A DNA stretch of 64,000 nt from JAFGLZ01 sp964622545 (GCA_964622545.1 CAZUQM010000026.1:1-64000), one strand, 5' to 3'. Shown: positions 24,627 through 33,594, numbered from the stretch's first letter. The notes: generated by a model from the letters alone, not told the origin. Program-made: numbers and translations.

Positions 24627-25427
24627 CTACTGCTCCAGCTTCTCCTCGCTGAAGTGCCACTCCTTGCCGCTCGGCTTGGGGATGCCGAGCATCTCGTCGG
24701 TGACGTCGGGGTTGACCTTGAGGTCGCGGAAGCTGACCTTGACGATCTCGTCCACCTGCTTCGAGTCGGGCCTCCGCTGGTGGGCGACCACCCGGACGGG
24801 TAGCTTCAGGTCGCGGTCGATGTAGAAGTGGAGCTGCTCGTACTTCTCGGCCATCGACGTCCCCTGCTTCGGGATCAGCTTGAGGTGGTCGGTGTTCTTG
24901 GGATCCTTGGGCGACCGCCGCACCAGGCTGACCTTGAAGTGCCGCAGGATCTCGTCCTTCTTCTGGCCGAACGGCAGCGGAAACGGCCCCTTGCCGATGC
25001 GGAACGGTTCGATCGTCTCGCCCTCCCGCACGATCTCGCGTCGGATGCGGGTCTTGGCCTGGTGGTGCTGCTCGGTCAGGTACCGTCCGTCGAAGGCGTA
25101 CTGATGCACGTCGTCGCGCTCGATGCCGTCGTACAGCGTCTTCTCGTAGATCACCTTGAACTTCGGGTTGGGCTTGTCTCGTCGGAACCAGAGCTTGCCG
25201 ATCTTGCTCTGCTCGTCCTCGGCCACGACGTCGATGAAATCGGCCCGCAGCTTGGTCGCGATGGATTTCACCTCGTCGCCGCGCTGCTCGAGCTGAACCA
25301 GGATGCGGTCCACCTTCGGGTCACCGCTGGTGGCGGCCGGGGCGGAGGCCGTCGTCGGTTTCGTGGACGGGGCGGCGGACCCCATCGAGGCGAACAGAAC
25401 AAGCGATCCGGCAAACAGTCGGTTCAT
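24627..25427 (-). CDS. LolA-like exported lipoprotein/lipid carrier
   Basis: This protein of about 266 residues has a signal peptide (NRLFAGSLVLFASMGSAAP). Its mature part has the LolA/LolB-like pattern: an opening helix (KVDRILVQLEQRG), a strand series IATKLRADFIDV to GKLWFRRDKPNPKFKV, YAFDGRYLTEQ, and a closing KVSFRDLKVNPDVTDEMLGIP. Such half-barrels carry lipoproteins or lipids through the periplasm. The gene is the third of a tight minus-strand operon with a VTT-type membrane protein and a LolD-like ATPase. Another ATG lies 9 bases upstream at 25436. Confidence 0.72.
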   Translation of the reverse strand: MNRLFAGSLVLFASMGSAAPSTKPTTASAPAATSGDPKVDRILVQLEQRGDEVKSIATKLRADFIDVVAEDEQSKIGKLWFRRDKPNPKFKVIYEKTLYDGIERDDVHQYAFDGRYLTEQHHQAKTRIRREIVREGETIEPFRIGKGPFPLPFGQKKDEILRHFKVSLVRRSPKDPKNTDHLKLIPKQGTSMAEKYEQLHFYIDRDLKLPVRVVAHQRRPDSKQVDEIVKVSFRDLKVNPDVTDEMLGIPKPSGKEWHFSEEKLEQ

Positions 25428-25470
25428 GGGCTCCATCCTTTGCCAGCGGAAGCATCGGGCGCACCGGCCG

Positions 25471-26319
25471 CTACGTGTTAGACACTTCGGTCGGCGCGTT
25501 CGTTGGGGTCGACATTATATCTTCTTGCGCGGGCTCAGGCACCGATCCGTCGCTCTGCGCCTGGCGATCCGACTCCTCACGTCGGCCGTTGCGGTGCTCC
25601 TGCACGACCTTCTGGATGATCTTGAACAACGCGACGACCGCCACCGCGGCCTGGACGATCAGGATGTGCCACCAGGTGAGCTGGCCCCAGATGGTGATGC
25701 CGGCCAGACACGCGTAGCGGACCCACCGACCGAGGTAGTAGGCCACGAAATAGGGCGGACGGGGATAGCGGTACGTGATCGCCAGCCAGCGGATGATGTC
25801 CACCGGAATCGGAATGAAGCTGAACAGCACGATCGTCCAGAACGGTTTGATGGCGAACCACCGTGCCGCCACCTCGTAGATCCGCGTCTTGCGGATGTTG
25901 GCCACCGGCCCGTACCGCAGCAAAAATGTCCAGATGTGGTACTCATTGAGGTTGGCCATGGCCGTACCCAGCGCCCCGACACTGGCCACCACCACCATGC
26001 GCGTGATCGTCCAGTCGCGCATGCCGAGCTCTTCGGCCACGTAGAAGCTGGCCATCATCATGACGATCCACGTGGTGGGCGCGGGGAAGAAGGTGCAGCA
26101 CATCGACATGTAGAACAGGTAAAGCCCCAGCAGCCAGACGGCCATGCCCACGCGGCTGCCCGCCTCGTACGACTCGAGCCCCCACATCGCCAGGGCGGTC
26201 AGACCCGACAGGTAGAGGACGAAGACCACGAACCAGGCCCGAAGGTTCAGGTCGTCGTCTCCACCGGCCGGCGGCGAGAGCAGGATCTGGCGGAGTCTAC
26301 GCATCGAGGAAGCGACCAT
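25471..26319 (-). CDS. VTT/DedA-like multi-pass membrane protein
   Basis: This 282-residue inner-membrane protein has about five or six hydrophobic segments. The central region fits the VTT (SNARE-associated/DedA) pattern: VASVGALGTAMANLNEYH, then FWTIVLFSFIPIPVDIIRW and YLGRWVRYACLAG. Members of this superfamily include lipid scramblases and undecaprenyl-phosphate translocases. The C-terminal 45 residues are polar and probably disordered. The gene overlaps the upstream ATPase gene by 23 bases and precedes a LolA-like carrier. The residues 1-20 are basic and cytoplasmic in type. Confidence 0.75.
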   Translation of the reverse strand: MVASSMRRLRQILLSPPAGGDDDLNLRAWFVVFVLYLSGLTALAMWGLESYEAGSRVGMAVWLLGLYLFYMSMCCTFFPAPTTWIVMMMASFYVAEELGMRDWTITRMVVVASVGALGTAMANLNEYHIWTFLLRYGPVANIRKTRIYEVAARWFAIKPFWTIVLFSFIPIPVDIIRWLAITYRYPRPPYFVAYYLGRWVRYACLAGITIWGQLTWWHILIVQAAVAVVALFKIIQKVVQEHRNGRREESDRQAQSDGSVPEPAQEDIMSTPTNAPTEVSNT

Positions 26320-26977
26320 CCTTCATGCGGATCACGCGATCGGCCTGGGCGGCGCAGTGCTCGTTATGGGTGATCATCACCACCGTCTGGCCGTCGCGGT
26401 CGTTCAACTCGCGAAACAGATCCATGACCTGGCTCGCGTTGTCCGAGTCGAGATTGCCGGTGGGCTCGTCGGCCAGGAGGATCGCCGGTCGGCAGGCCAC
26501 CGCGCGGGCGATCGCGACGCGCTGCTGTTCCCCCATCGACAGGAGGCCGGGCTTTCGATGCCCCTTGCCGGTCAGGCCGAAGCGCTCGAACAGCTCGTCG
26601 ATCCGTCCGTCCGGTCGGATGCCGCGGAGCCGCATGGCCACGCGGACGTTCTCGGCGGCCGAGACGACGGGGAGCAGGTTGAATCGCTGAAAGACGAACC
26701 CGATCTTGCCGCGCCGGAGCTGGGTTCGCCTGGCGTCCGACAGGCGGAGCGCGTCGGCACCGTCCACCTCGAGCCGGCGCGCGGACGTCGGCGGCATCAT
26801 CAGGCCGAGGACGTTGAGCAGCGTGCTCTTGCCGCAGCCGCTGGGCCCCATGATGAGCACGAACTCGCCACGGCGGAGCTCGAGGTCGAGACCGTGCAGC
26901 ACGCTCGTCGCCGCTTGGCCCGTCCCGTAGCTTTTGTGGAGGTCCTCGACCGCCAGTATCACATCATCGGAGCTCAT
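26297..26977 (-). CDS. LolD/MacB-type ABC transporter ATPase
   Basis: This 226-residue ATP-binding subunit belongs to the LolD/MacB/FtsE group. Walker A is MGPSGCGKSTLLN near residue 43, the Q-loop is GFVFQRFNLLP, and Walker B is AILLADEPTGNLD. The signature is LSMGEQQRVAIA in place of the common LSGGQQQR. LolD-type ATPases normally partner FtsX-fold permeases (LolCE, MacB); none is adjacent. Instead the next two genes are a VTT-type membrane protein and a LolA-like carrier, the first overlapping by 23 bases. It may energise lipid or lipoprotein transfer with them, or serve a permease encoded elsewhere. Confidence 0.88.
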   Translation of the reverse strand: MSSDDVILAVEDLHKSYGTGQAATSVLHGLDLELRRGEFVLIMGPSGCGKSTLLNVLGLMMPPTSARRLEVDGADALRLSDARRTQLRRGKIGFVFQRFNLLPVVSAAENVRVAMRLRGIRPDGRIDELFERFGLTGKGHRKPGLLSMGEQQRVAIARAVACRPAILLADEPTGNLDSDNASQVMDLFRELNDRDGQTVVMITHNEHCAAQADRVIRMKDGRFLDA

Positions 26978-27124
26978 ACGTCGTTTTGCCCAAGACCCGC
27001 GGGGCGATCACCCTAGAAACACGCGAATCGTTTATGATAGGGCCTTACCGTCCAGATGCAACAGAGCCCGTCTCACGGACCCGCAATGCGTTGCCCCACA
27101 TCACCGAGGGGCGTAGAGGTGCCC

Positions 27125-28123
27125 ATGACCAAGCCTCAGATTCATCTCATCGCGGCAGGCAGCCCGATCGGCGTGGAACGCCTGAAGCGGCTCGGCCTGT
27201 CCGACGTCGCCGCCCTCTGCCGCCGAATCGAACGCGTCCTCGAAGGGCGGTTCGACGTCCACGCCGACGCCCGGTGCCTGTTGGCCAGGGAGGACGACCA
27301 GCACGGGGGACGAGCCGACGACCACCGACGCCGACACGACATCGAACGAGCCCTAGCGGACGATCGGGTGACAGCCATCGTCGCGCTGTGCGGCGGCGCG
27401 TGGTTCCTCCGCGTGGCGGGGCGAATCGACTGGTCGCTGGCGGGGCGTCGCAGCACGCCGTTGTGCGTGGTCGGCTCGAGTGAGATGACGAGTCTGCTGG
27501 TTCAGATAGCGGGCAGGCGCCGCTGCCGGGCGATCCTCGACACGATGCCGCTGTTCGCCCTCCGCGCCTTCGATAAAGATCGCAAGACGAACCTGGCCTT
27601 CGACGAACACTGGATCGACCTGGCCCGCCTGATCCGAGGCGAATGCTCGACGCGACAGGTCGTCGGACGCCTGCTCGTGGGTCGCCTCCCGAAGCAAGGT
27701 ACCCTCCGTGTGATCGGCGGCAACCTGACACTCCTCGCCTCGTTGCTTGGCGGACCGCTCGCCAGGCGACTCACCGTCGAGGACCACTGGCTCGCCCTCG
27801 AGGAGGTGAACGAGAAGCCCGAACGAATCGATCGCATGCTGGCCCAACTCAGGAACGCCGGCCTGCTCGACCGGGCCGCGGGCCTGCTCCTGGGGGATTT
27901 CCAGCGCGAGGGCGAGGACCTTGCCCGAGCCGTCGAAGAGCTCCTGCCGTTCCACCTCGACCGACGCATTCCCGTGATCGGCCGTTGCGACTTCGGCCAT
28001 ATCTGGCCCGGCGCACCGCTGCCGCTGCGGGAGCCCATCCAGTTCCACAAGCGGGGCGACGATATCCTCTTCAAACCCGTCGATGCCGCCCAGCTCTGCC
28101 AGGCCGGATGCGAGGACCACTAG
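27125..28123 (+). CDS. S66 family LD-carboxypeptidase (MccF/LdcA-like)
   Basis: This 332-residue cytosolic serine peptidase probably trims tetrapeptides from recycled peptidoglycan or resembles the MccF resistance peptidase. The Ser-Glu-His triad is visible: the nucleophile S119 in GSSEMT, the glutamate of LALEEVNEKPERIDRML (about 225), and H291 in CDFGHIWPGAPLPL. GGNLTLLASLLGGP is a family signature. The gene starts at 27125, is followed 2 bases later by the DUF123 gene, and then by the pseudopilin-like gene, so the three are one operon. Confidence 0.85.
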   Translation: MTKPQIHLIAAGSPIGVERLKRLGLSDVAALCRRIERVLEGRFDVHADARCLLAREDDQHGGRADDHRRRHDIERALADDRVTAIVALCGGAWFLRVAGRIDWSLAGRRSTPLCVVGSSEMTSLLVQIAGRRRCRAILDTMPLFALRAFDKDRKTNLAFDEHWIDLARLIRGECSTRQVVGRLLVGRLPKQGTLRVIGGNLTLLASLLGGPLARRLTVEDHWLALEEVNEKPERIDRMLAQLRNAGLLDRAAGLLLGDFQREGEDLARAVEELLPFHLDRRIPVIGRCDFGHIWPGAPLPLREPIQFHKRGDDILFKPVDAAQLCQAGCEDH

Positions 28124-28125
28124 CC

Positions 28126-28521
28126 ATGGCAGCCCGGGACGACGCCGGTGTGTACCGTCTGTGGATACGACTCGAGACCGACGTCCGCGTGACGGTCGGA
28201 CGCCTCGGATGCTATGATCTGCCTGAGGGCATGTACGTCTACGTGGGCAGCGCCCGGCGAGGGCTGGCGGCAAGACTCGCCCGGCATCAGCGCCGCCGCA
28301 AGCGCCTCCGATGGCATGTGGACTACCTGCTCGCCAAACGCGGCGCGGTGATCCAGGCCATCGAGACCCGCCCTTGGCGCGTGGGAGCCGAGTGCCGTTG
28401 GGCCCGCCAGACGCGGCGTGCCGGCGGTCGCGTGGTCGTGCCCGGTTTCGGGGCGAGCGACTGTCGAGCCGGGTGTGGCGCGCACCTGCTGGCCATGCCC
28501 GATGTGCGAGGAGCGGGATGA
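28126..28521 (+). CDS. DUF123 (GIY-YIG-like) nuclease-fold protein
   Basis: This 131-residue protein matches DUF123. GMYVYVGSARRG is the GIY-YIG-like core, RHQRRRKRLRWHVDYLL the middle helix, and GFGASDCRAGCGAHLL the Cys-rich ending. In other bacteria the domain is fused to endonuclease III; here it stands alone. It overlaps the next gene by 4 bases (ATGA) and starts 2 bases after the carboxypeptidase gene. Its biochemical role is not established. Confidence 0.8.
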   Translation: MAARDDAGVYRLWIRLETDVRVTVGRLGCYDLPEGMYVYVGSARRGLAARLARHQRRRKRLRWHVDYLLAKRGAVIQAIETRPWRVGAECRWARQTRRAGGRVVVPGFGASDCRAGCGAHLLAMPDVRGAG

Positions 28522-29318
28522 GTCGTCGTTGCACAAGGTCCGGACCGTCGCGGGTGACCCGCTCACGCCGCGGCAGAGCCCGTCCGTTCGGCCGCGCGTT
28601 CACGCTGATCGAGCTGCTCGTGGTCGTGGCCGTCATCGCCGTTCTCATCTCGATCCTGATGCCGGCCCTGTCGGCGGCCCGCGCGAGGGCACGGTCGGCC
28701 CTGTGCCTGAGCAACCTCCGGCAGATCGGTCTGGCGCTGGGCGCGTACGCCGAGGATCACGCCGGGGCCGTGCCGTGCGGTGCTGAGAATCCCTCGCCGT
28801 TGGTGCCGGAAGACGTCGCAACCAACCTGATCTGGTCGGCCAACGCATCGAGCAAGTGCGGACTGGGCACGCTCCTGAAGCGCTACGCCCGCACACCGCG
28901 CATTCTGTTCTGTCCCGCCGACGGCAACAGCAACGAACAGAACGAGATCCCCAAGCTGGGCGAGGACGACCGAGACGCCTACGGCTCGTACCTGTACCGC
29001 AATCGTGACGATGTCCAGCAGCCGCTGTGGGACGATCCGGGGCTCAACGGCGCGGGGCTGCCCGCCCGCGCTTGGGCGATGGACGTGAACAGCCTGGGCT
29101 CCGGCCCGAGCCGCCACATCAACCACAAGGGCCGGCGCGTCCACATCCTCTTCAAGGACGGCAGCTCGAGGGGCTTCGACAACCGCGATCACACGTTCAG
29201 CATCCGCGCCGAGGACTTCATCGACTACCCGACGCGTCTGGGCAGCCGACTCGATGCCATCCTGCGAGCGGCCGACCGCGGCTACGCCGGGCAGGCCACC
29301 ACCGCGCCGACCCCTTGA
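28518..29318 (+). CDS. Type II pseudopilin-like H-X9-DG protein
   Basis: This 266-residue protein begins with a basic leader and the prepilin cleavage and helix motif RAFTLIELLVVVAVIAVLISILMP, given here only as a site around residues 26-49. A planctomycete-type globular domain follows, with CLSNLRQIGLALGAYAEDH and ILFCPAD. The closing HINHKGRRVHILFKDGS is the H-X9-DG pattern. Many planctomycete genomes encode hundreds of such proteins, whose role is unknown. Translation is coupled to the DUF123 gene by an ATGA overlap. A dedicated pseudopilin assembly machine is not in this window. Confidence 0.85.
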   Translation: MSRRCTRSGPSRVTRSRRGRARPFGRAFTLIELLVVVAVIAVLISILMPALSAARARARSALCLSNLRQIGLALGAYAEDHAGAVPCGAENPSPLVPEDVATNLIWSANASSKCGLGTLLKRYARTPRILFCPADGNSNEQNEIPKLGEDDRDAYGSYLYRNRDDVQQPLWDDPGLNGAGLPARAWAMDVNSLGSGPSRHINHKGRRVHILFKDGSSRGFDNRDHTFSIRAEDFIDYPTRLGSRLDAILRAADRGYAGQATTAPTP

Positions 29319-29324
29319 GCCGGC

Positions 29325-29822
29325 TTAGCGGTTCAGCCGGGATCGCCGGAGGAACACCACGAACTCCTTCGGCGTCATCGCCCCGCTGGTCGCGCCGATG
29401 GCCCTGCCCTGGCCGTCGAAGACGACGAACGCCGGTGTGCCGCGGAACTCGTACTGCCTGGCCAGCTTTCGGTGCGTGAAGATGTCCAGCCGGATCAACT
29501 GGTAGTCGGCCAACTCGTTCTGCACGTCGGGATCGGTGAACACCTCGCGGTCCATCTTCCAGCAGTGGGGGCACATCGAGGCCGAGAACATGAGGATCGC
29601 CGGGGCGTGGACACTGCGGGCCTCGGCCATGGCGGCCTGGTAATCGCTCCGCCAGGGCAGCCGCTCGGTGCAGCCTCCGGCGAACAGCAGCAGGCACATC
29701 GTCAGGATCAACGAGCCAGAGCGTGTCGCCGGGGATATGGCCGCACTCAGCCGGTGAACCCGGATGCCAACTCCCCCACGACGTACGCGTGCGACCGCTC
29801 GCATGGCTCGATGCCCGATCAC
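29325..29822 (-). CDS. Thioredoxin-fold lipoprotein
   Basis: This protein of up to 165 residues has a hydrophobic segment with a lipobox (MCLLLFAGGC) and then a thioredoxin-like domain. MFSASMCPHCWKMDREVF contains the redox-active CxxC, and YEFRGTPAFVVFDGQG holds the cis-proline strand. It is probably a membrane-tethered disulfide reductase in the periplasm, like DsbD-c or SoxW-type proteins. The GTG at 29822 overlaps the upstream ATPase stop codon; an ATG at 29804 is equally possible. The N-terminal stretch before the lipobox is unusually long. Confidence 0.72.
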   Translation of the reverse strand: MIGHRAMRAVARVRRGGVGIRVHRLSAAISPATRSGSLILTMCLLLFAGGCTERLPWRSDYQAAMAEARSVHAPAILMFSASMCPHCWKMDREVFTDPDVQNELADYQLIRLDIFTHRKLARQYEFRGTPAFVVFDGQGRAIGATSGAMTPKEFVVFLRRSRLNR

Positions 29823-30595
29823 CCTGTTGGCTCCAAAACGAACTCGCGCACCTCGTCGATCGTCCGTCGTCCCGAGTCCAACAGGGCGTCGACCAGTCGG
29901 CGGCCGTCGGCCAAGGCGTCATCCGACACGAGCCGCGACGGAGCCACCGACACGACCTGCCCGTTGCCGTCACCTTCATACACCAGTCTCGGGGGACCGT
30001 TCTCGTCGGGCTCGTAGACCGAGGCCGTCCGGCGCGTGACCGAACCCCACCGTCCTCGGACGTCGAGGAAGACCATCAGGCCGAACCGGTCGAACCACTC
30101 CTGCGGCACCGGGTTGTCGCGACAGAGCTGATGCCGAGCCTCCTCGATGGTGTCGGCGTGGAGGTTGGTCGCGACCATGTGATCGCCTCGCGGCAGGCCG
30201 AACAGATCGACCAGGACCTCACCCCACAGGTATGCATAGTAGTATCCCGCCCCGATCTCGTGGCAGATGAGGCAGCGACGAGGCCGAGCATCGTCGGCCG
30301 CTCGGCGGACCGTACGCTCGCTGTCGGCCGGCGCGAGATGCACGTCTGGGGGGACGAGGTTGAGCATCGCGCCCATGACGGTCGTCTTGCCCGCCCCGCC
30401 GGGATTCGCGCCGACCATGAACGACGCGCCCCGACCGATCGCGGCCGCGAAGTACGCGGCCAGGTCGACGGTGATCGTCCCGGCGTCGATCAAATCGACC
30501 ACGGACAACATGCGGCCCCCGCGCTGATTGCAGCGGTCGATCTCGCGGCAGTGATCGCGAACGCCCTGTGCCGGTTGTGGAGACGACGGGGTCAT
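29819..30595 (-). CDS. Orphan VirB11/PilT-like secretion-type ATPase
   Basis: This 258-residue P-loop ATPase has Walker A GANPGGAGKTTVMG near residue 79. HEIGAGYYYAYLWGE and HMVATNLHADTIEEARHQL follow, which look like the Asp/Glu box and His box of the VirB11/PilT superfamily. The two cysteines in RRCLICHE are unusual. The large N-terminal domain of type II or IV secretion ATPases is missing, and no secretion gene is adjacent. The start at 30595 (MTPSSPQPAQ) is preferred over an upstream extension. It lies 72 bases after priA and overlaps the thioredoxin-fold gene, so it is co-transcribed with both. Its function is unknown. Confidence 0.65.
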   Translation of the reverse strand: MTPSSPQPAQGVRDHCREIDRCNQRGGRMLSVVDLIDAGTITVDLAAYFAAAIGRGASFMVGANPGGAGKTTVMGAMLNLVPPDVHLAPADSERTVRRAADDARPRRCLICHEIGAGYYYAYLWGEVLVDLFGLPRGDHMVATNLHADTIEEARHQLCRDNPVPQEWFDRFGLMVFLDVRGRWGSVTRRTASVYEPDENGPPRLVYEGDGNGQVVSVAPSRLVSDDALADGRRLVDALLDSGRRTIDEVREFVLEPTG

Positions 30596-30667
30596 GGCAC
30601 CTCCCGTCGCGCACCATATCGGTTGGGGCGCCGGATGCCAAGGGCGGACGTCACCGCCTCGCGACAC

Positions 30668-32959
30668 CTACGACAGGGCAAGCGGATCCACGTCGACAAC
30701 GATGCGTTTCACGCGGATGGACTGAAGCGGCTTGCCGCGCACCCGGTCGAGCACCCGCTGCATCTGTTCGGCCGTCGGCGCTCGGAGCAGCAGCTCATAC
30801 CGATACAGCTTGCGTTGCCGGTGGATCGGACACGGTTCGGGCCCGTCGCACACGAGCTCCGTGCCGGCGGTGATGGCCGCGTCCCGGACGATCTGAGCCA
30901 AGGCCCCGGCCTGCTCCCTCGCCTTGGAGTCGCTCGTGTCGCTCAGGACGATGCGCGTCATCCGCCAGACAGGGGGCAGACGCAGCCGCTTACGGGCCTC
31001 GAGCTCTTGCCGGGCGAAGGCGGCGTAGTCGTGGTCGACGGCCAACCGAATCGCCGGCAGCTCCGGCGCCTCGGTCTGAACAATGACGGTGCCGCGGCCG
31101 CGGGCTCGCCCCGCTCGCCCCGCCACCTGGGTCACGAGTTGGAACGTGCGTTCTGCAGCGCGGAAGTCGGAGGCCGCCATTGACGTATCGGCGTTGATCA
31201 CGCCGACGAAAGAGACCAGCGGAAAATCCAATCCCTTGGCGACCATCTGCGTGCCAACGAGCACGTCGATATCGCCTCGTTCGAAGCGTTGGATCAGGTC
31301 TTCGTAGAGCTCGGTGCGCCGCATGGTGTCGCTGTCGGCCCGGGCGAGTCGTGCCTGGGGGAACTTCCGGCGAACCTCTTCCTCGACCCGCTCGGTACCC
31401 ATGCCGAATCGAAGCGGCGTGCCGCCGCAACTGTCGTCGGGGCACGTCTCGCGCAAGGGTTGTCTTCGCGAGCACCGATGGCATTTCAGCTCGCCGCTGG
31501 TCTGGTGGTAGACCATACGCGTGTCACAGTCGGGGCAGACCGCCGACCAACCGCAACGCGGGCAGAAGACCGCGCTGGAATAGCCTCGGCGGTTCATCAA
31601 GAGCACCGCCTGCTGATGCTGGTCGAGCGCGCTGCGCAGCTCGCGTTCCATGGTCTGGCTGAGCAACTGGACTTGCGGCCCCTGCCGATGCTGCTCGCGC
31701 ATGTCGATGACTTGGACGCGCGGCATGGGCAGGCCCGCCACGCGACGGGGCAGGTCGATCCGTTCGTAGTGCGGCAAGCGTTCCGCGTTGTACCAGGTCT
31801 CGAGGCTCGGCGTGGCCGAGCCGAGCACGATGGGAATGCCCGCCTGGCTCGCGCGAACGACGGCCACGTCGCGGCTGTTGAAACGTGGACTCTGGAGATT
31901 CTCGTAGCTGCTGTCTTGCTCTTCGTCGACGACGATGAGACCCAGCTCGCGCGTGGGCGCAAAGATGGCGCTTCGGGTGCCGATGACGACGCGCTTCCGA
32001 CCTGCGGCGATGTCGGCCCAAACGAGCGATCGCTGCGAGCCGGTCAGGCCGCTGTGGATCACGGCCAGGTTCGAGAAGCGGCGGGCCAGGCGATCGACCA
32101 GTTGCGTGGTCAGCGCGATCTCCGGAACGAGCATGATGGCCTGCTTGCCGCGCCCGACGGCGTCGCGGATCGCGCGGACGTAGACCTCCGTCTTGCCGCT
32201 GCCGGCCACGCCGAAGAGCAGGTGCACCCTGAAGCGACCATCCTGGAGCGCCTGGCGGATGCGGAGCAGGGCCTGGGACTGGTCCGCGTTGGGTCGGATG
32301 TCGGGCTCCTCGCCGGGTCGGTCGAAGCTCGGCCCCGGCTTCGGCCGGCGGATCGTGTTGATCTCGACCCAGCCTCGTTTGGCCGCCGACCGAACGGGCG
32401 CGGCCGTGCAGCCGAGCGCTTCGCACAGGGTCTCGATCGGAACGGGGTCGTCACAATCGGTGAGAGACGCCAGCACCTGACGCTGCTTGGCGCTGATGCG
32501 CTGGGCCTCTTGTTCGATTTCGCTCAGCGGCTTGAGCAGTCGGGCCACACGGATCTTTCGGTAGCCGCTACGGCCGCGCACCGACTCGGGCACCATGGCC
32601 GCCAGGACCCGACCGAGCGGGCAGCAGTAGTAGCGGCTCATCCACGTGCCGAGCTCGATGAGGGCCGCGTCCAGGAGCGGTTCGTCGTCAAGGATTTTGT
32701 GAACGGGCTTGAGCGTGCTCTTCCACGGCCGCCGGGTCACGTCGATGCAGTAGGCGACGGCTTGGCGATTGCCGCGCCCGAGGGGCACCTCCACGCGCTG
32801 GCCCACGGCGAGTCGGTCGATCAGCTCACCGGGGATGGTGTAGCTGAGCACGCGATCGTGGAACGTCAGCGGCGCGACCTGAGCGACGGGCACGTCTTGC
32901 TGGTCCCGGGCGTCGGGATGCAGGTCCGGCAAATAGGGTTGATCGCTTGCTCGGGCCAC
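30668..32959 (-). CDS. priA: Primosomal protein N' (PriA helicase)
   Basis: This 763-residue superfamily-2 helicase restarts stalled replication forks. The N-terminal DNA-binding domain is followed by Walker A GVAGSGKTEVYVRA, the DEEQ box in LIVVDEEQDSSYE, and TGSQRSLVWADIAAGRKRVVIG. The zinc-binding insert is CPRCGWSAVCPDCDTRM and KCHRCSRRQPL, with further cysteines at CPDDSCGG. GTQMVAKGLDFP and QVAGRAGRARG are the later helicase motifs. The length is normal. It heads a minus-strand operon with the orphan ATPase and the thioredoxin-fold lipoprotein. Confidence 0.95.
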   Translation of the reverse strand: MARASDQPYLPDLHPDARDQQDVPVAQVAPLTFHDRVLSYTIPGELIDRLAVGQRVEVPLGRGNRQAVAYCIDVTRRPWKSTLKPVHKILDDEPLLDAALIELGTWMSRYYCCPLGRVLAAMVPESVRGRSGYRKIRVARLLKPLSEIEQEAQRISAKQRQVLASLTDCDDPVPIETLCEALGCTAAPVRSAAKRGWVEINTIRRPKPGPSFDRPGEEPDIRPNADQSQALLRIRQALQDGRFRVHLLFGVAGSGKTEVYVRAIRDAVGRGKQAIMLVPEIALTTQLVDRLARRFSNLAVIHSGLTGSQRSLVWADIAAGRKRVVIGTRSAIFAPTRELGLIVVDEEQDSSYENLQSPRFNSRDVAVVRASQAGIPIVLGSATPSLETWYNAERLPHYERIDLPRRVAGLPMPRVQVIDMREQHRQGPQVQLLSQTMERELRSALDQHQQAVLLMNRRGYSSAVFCPRCGWSAVCPDCDTRMVYHQTSGELKCHRCSRRQPLRETCPDDSCGGTPLRFGMGTERVEEEVRRKFPQARLARADSDTMRRTELYEDLIQRFERGDIDVLVGTQMVAKGLDFPLVSFVGVINADTSMAASDFRAAERTFQLVTQVAGRAGRARGRGTVIVQTEAPELPAIRLAVDHDYAAFARQELEARKRLRLPPVWRMTRIVLSDTSDSKAREQAGALAQIVRDAAITAGTELVCDGPEPCPIHRQRKLYRYELLLRAPTAEQMQRVLDRVRGKPLQSIRVKRIVVDVDPLALS

Positions 32960-33129
32960 GGGGGAACCTCAAACACGGCGCTCCAGGCCAACGACGTTTC
33001 CGGGCATGCAGGGATTGTCGGCAGGCCCCTGAGCAGGGTCAACGTCTCGGCTCCGGCAGGCTCGGCCATCGAGGGGCCCCGAAGACGCTTGAGCCAGAAG
33101 GGCCGTGCTTGACGGGGACCGCCGACCTC

Positions 33130-33172
33130 AAAAAGCAAAAAGGCGGAGAAGCGCCTGGCGACGCTTTCCGCC
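33130..33172 (-). terminator. Rho-independent terminator after the small exported genes
   Basis: On the minus strand GGCGGA AAGCG pairs with CGCTT TCCGCC (33172-33142, one bulge), followed by TTTTTGCTTTTT at 33141-33130. It lies about 50 bases after the stop of the gene at 33219. Confidence 0.75.
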
Positions 33173-33218
33173 TTGAATAGGTGATACAGGCCCTACGCGA
33201 AAGGTGTGCGGCAGTGCC

Positions 33219-33506
33219 TTACGGACCGGGGAACGGATCGTCGGGCACGGCGAAATCGATCTGGCGGGTGACCCACAGGTTGGCACCCAATCGGGCCAGC
33301 CCAAGGGCGAACTGGTTCCAGACCGACGGACTGGCCGAGACGCTCTGGAGCATGTTGTTCAGGGCCAAGTCGCCGTAGGCGTTCCAGGCGCTCTGGAGCA
33401 TGCCCTCTTGCTGAGCACCGCTGGGACACCCAAAGGCGCCGGTGCCGATAGCCGGCAGACAACCCGTTGAGAGTACCATCAGACCGACGATGATTCGCTT
33501 ACGCAT
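33219..33506 (-). CDS. Small exported protein of unknown function
   Basis: This 95-residue protein has a short basic start and hydrophobic signal (RKRIIVGLMVLSTGCLPAIG). The mature part is small and rich in Asn, Leu and Ala, with no recognised domain. AAGGAAGATC precedes the ATG at 33506. It follows a similar small exported gene by 88 bases, and a strong terminator follows it, so the two probably share a transcript. I do not recognise the family. Confidence 0.55.
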   Translation of the reverse strand: MRKRIIVGLMVLSTGCLPAIGTGAFGCPSGAQQEGMLQSAWNAYGDLALNNMLQSVSASPSVWNQFALGLARLGANLWVTRQIDFAVPDDPFPGP

Positions 33507-33594
33507 AAGATCTTCCTTCCTTAGAGAATCGGTGCAGAGACAGTCCTGCGTCACACTCCCGCGTCTCGATAGCGAACACCCGTTCGCGGGGAGA

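Noticed and set aside
31289..33112. Open frame of about 600 codons on the plus strand opposite priA.
   Set aside because: PriA on the other strand has every helicase and zinc motif; the plus frame has no recognisable domain.
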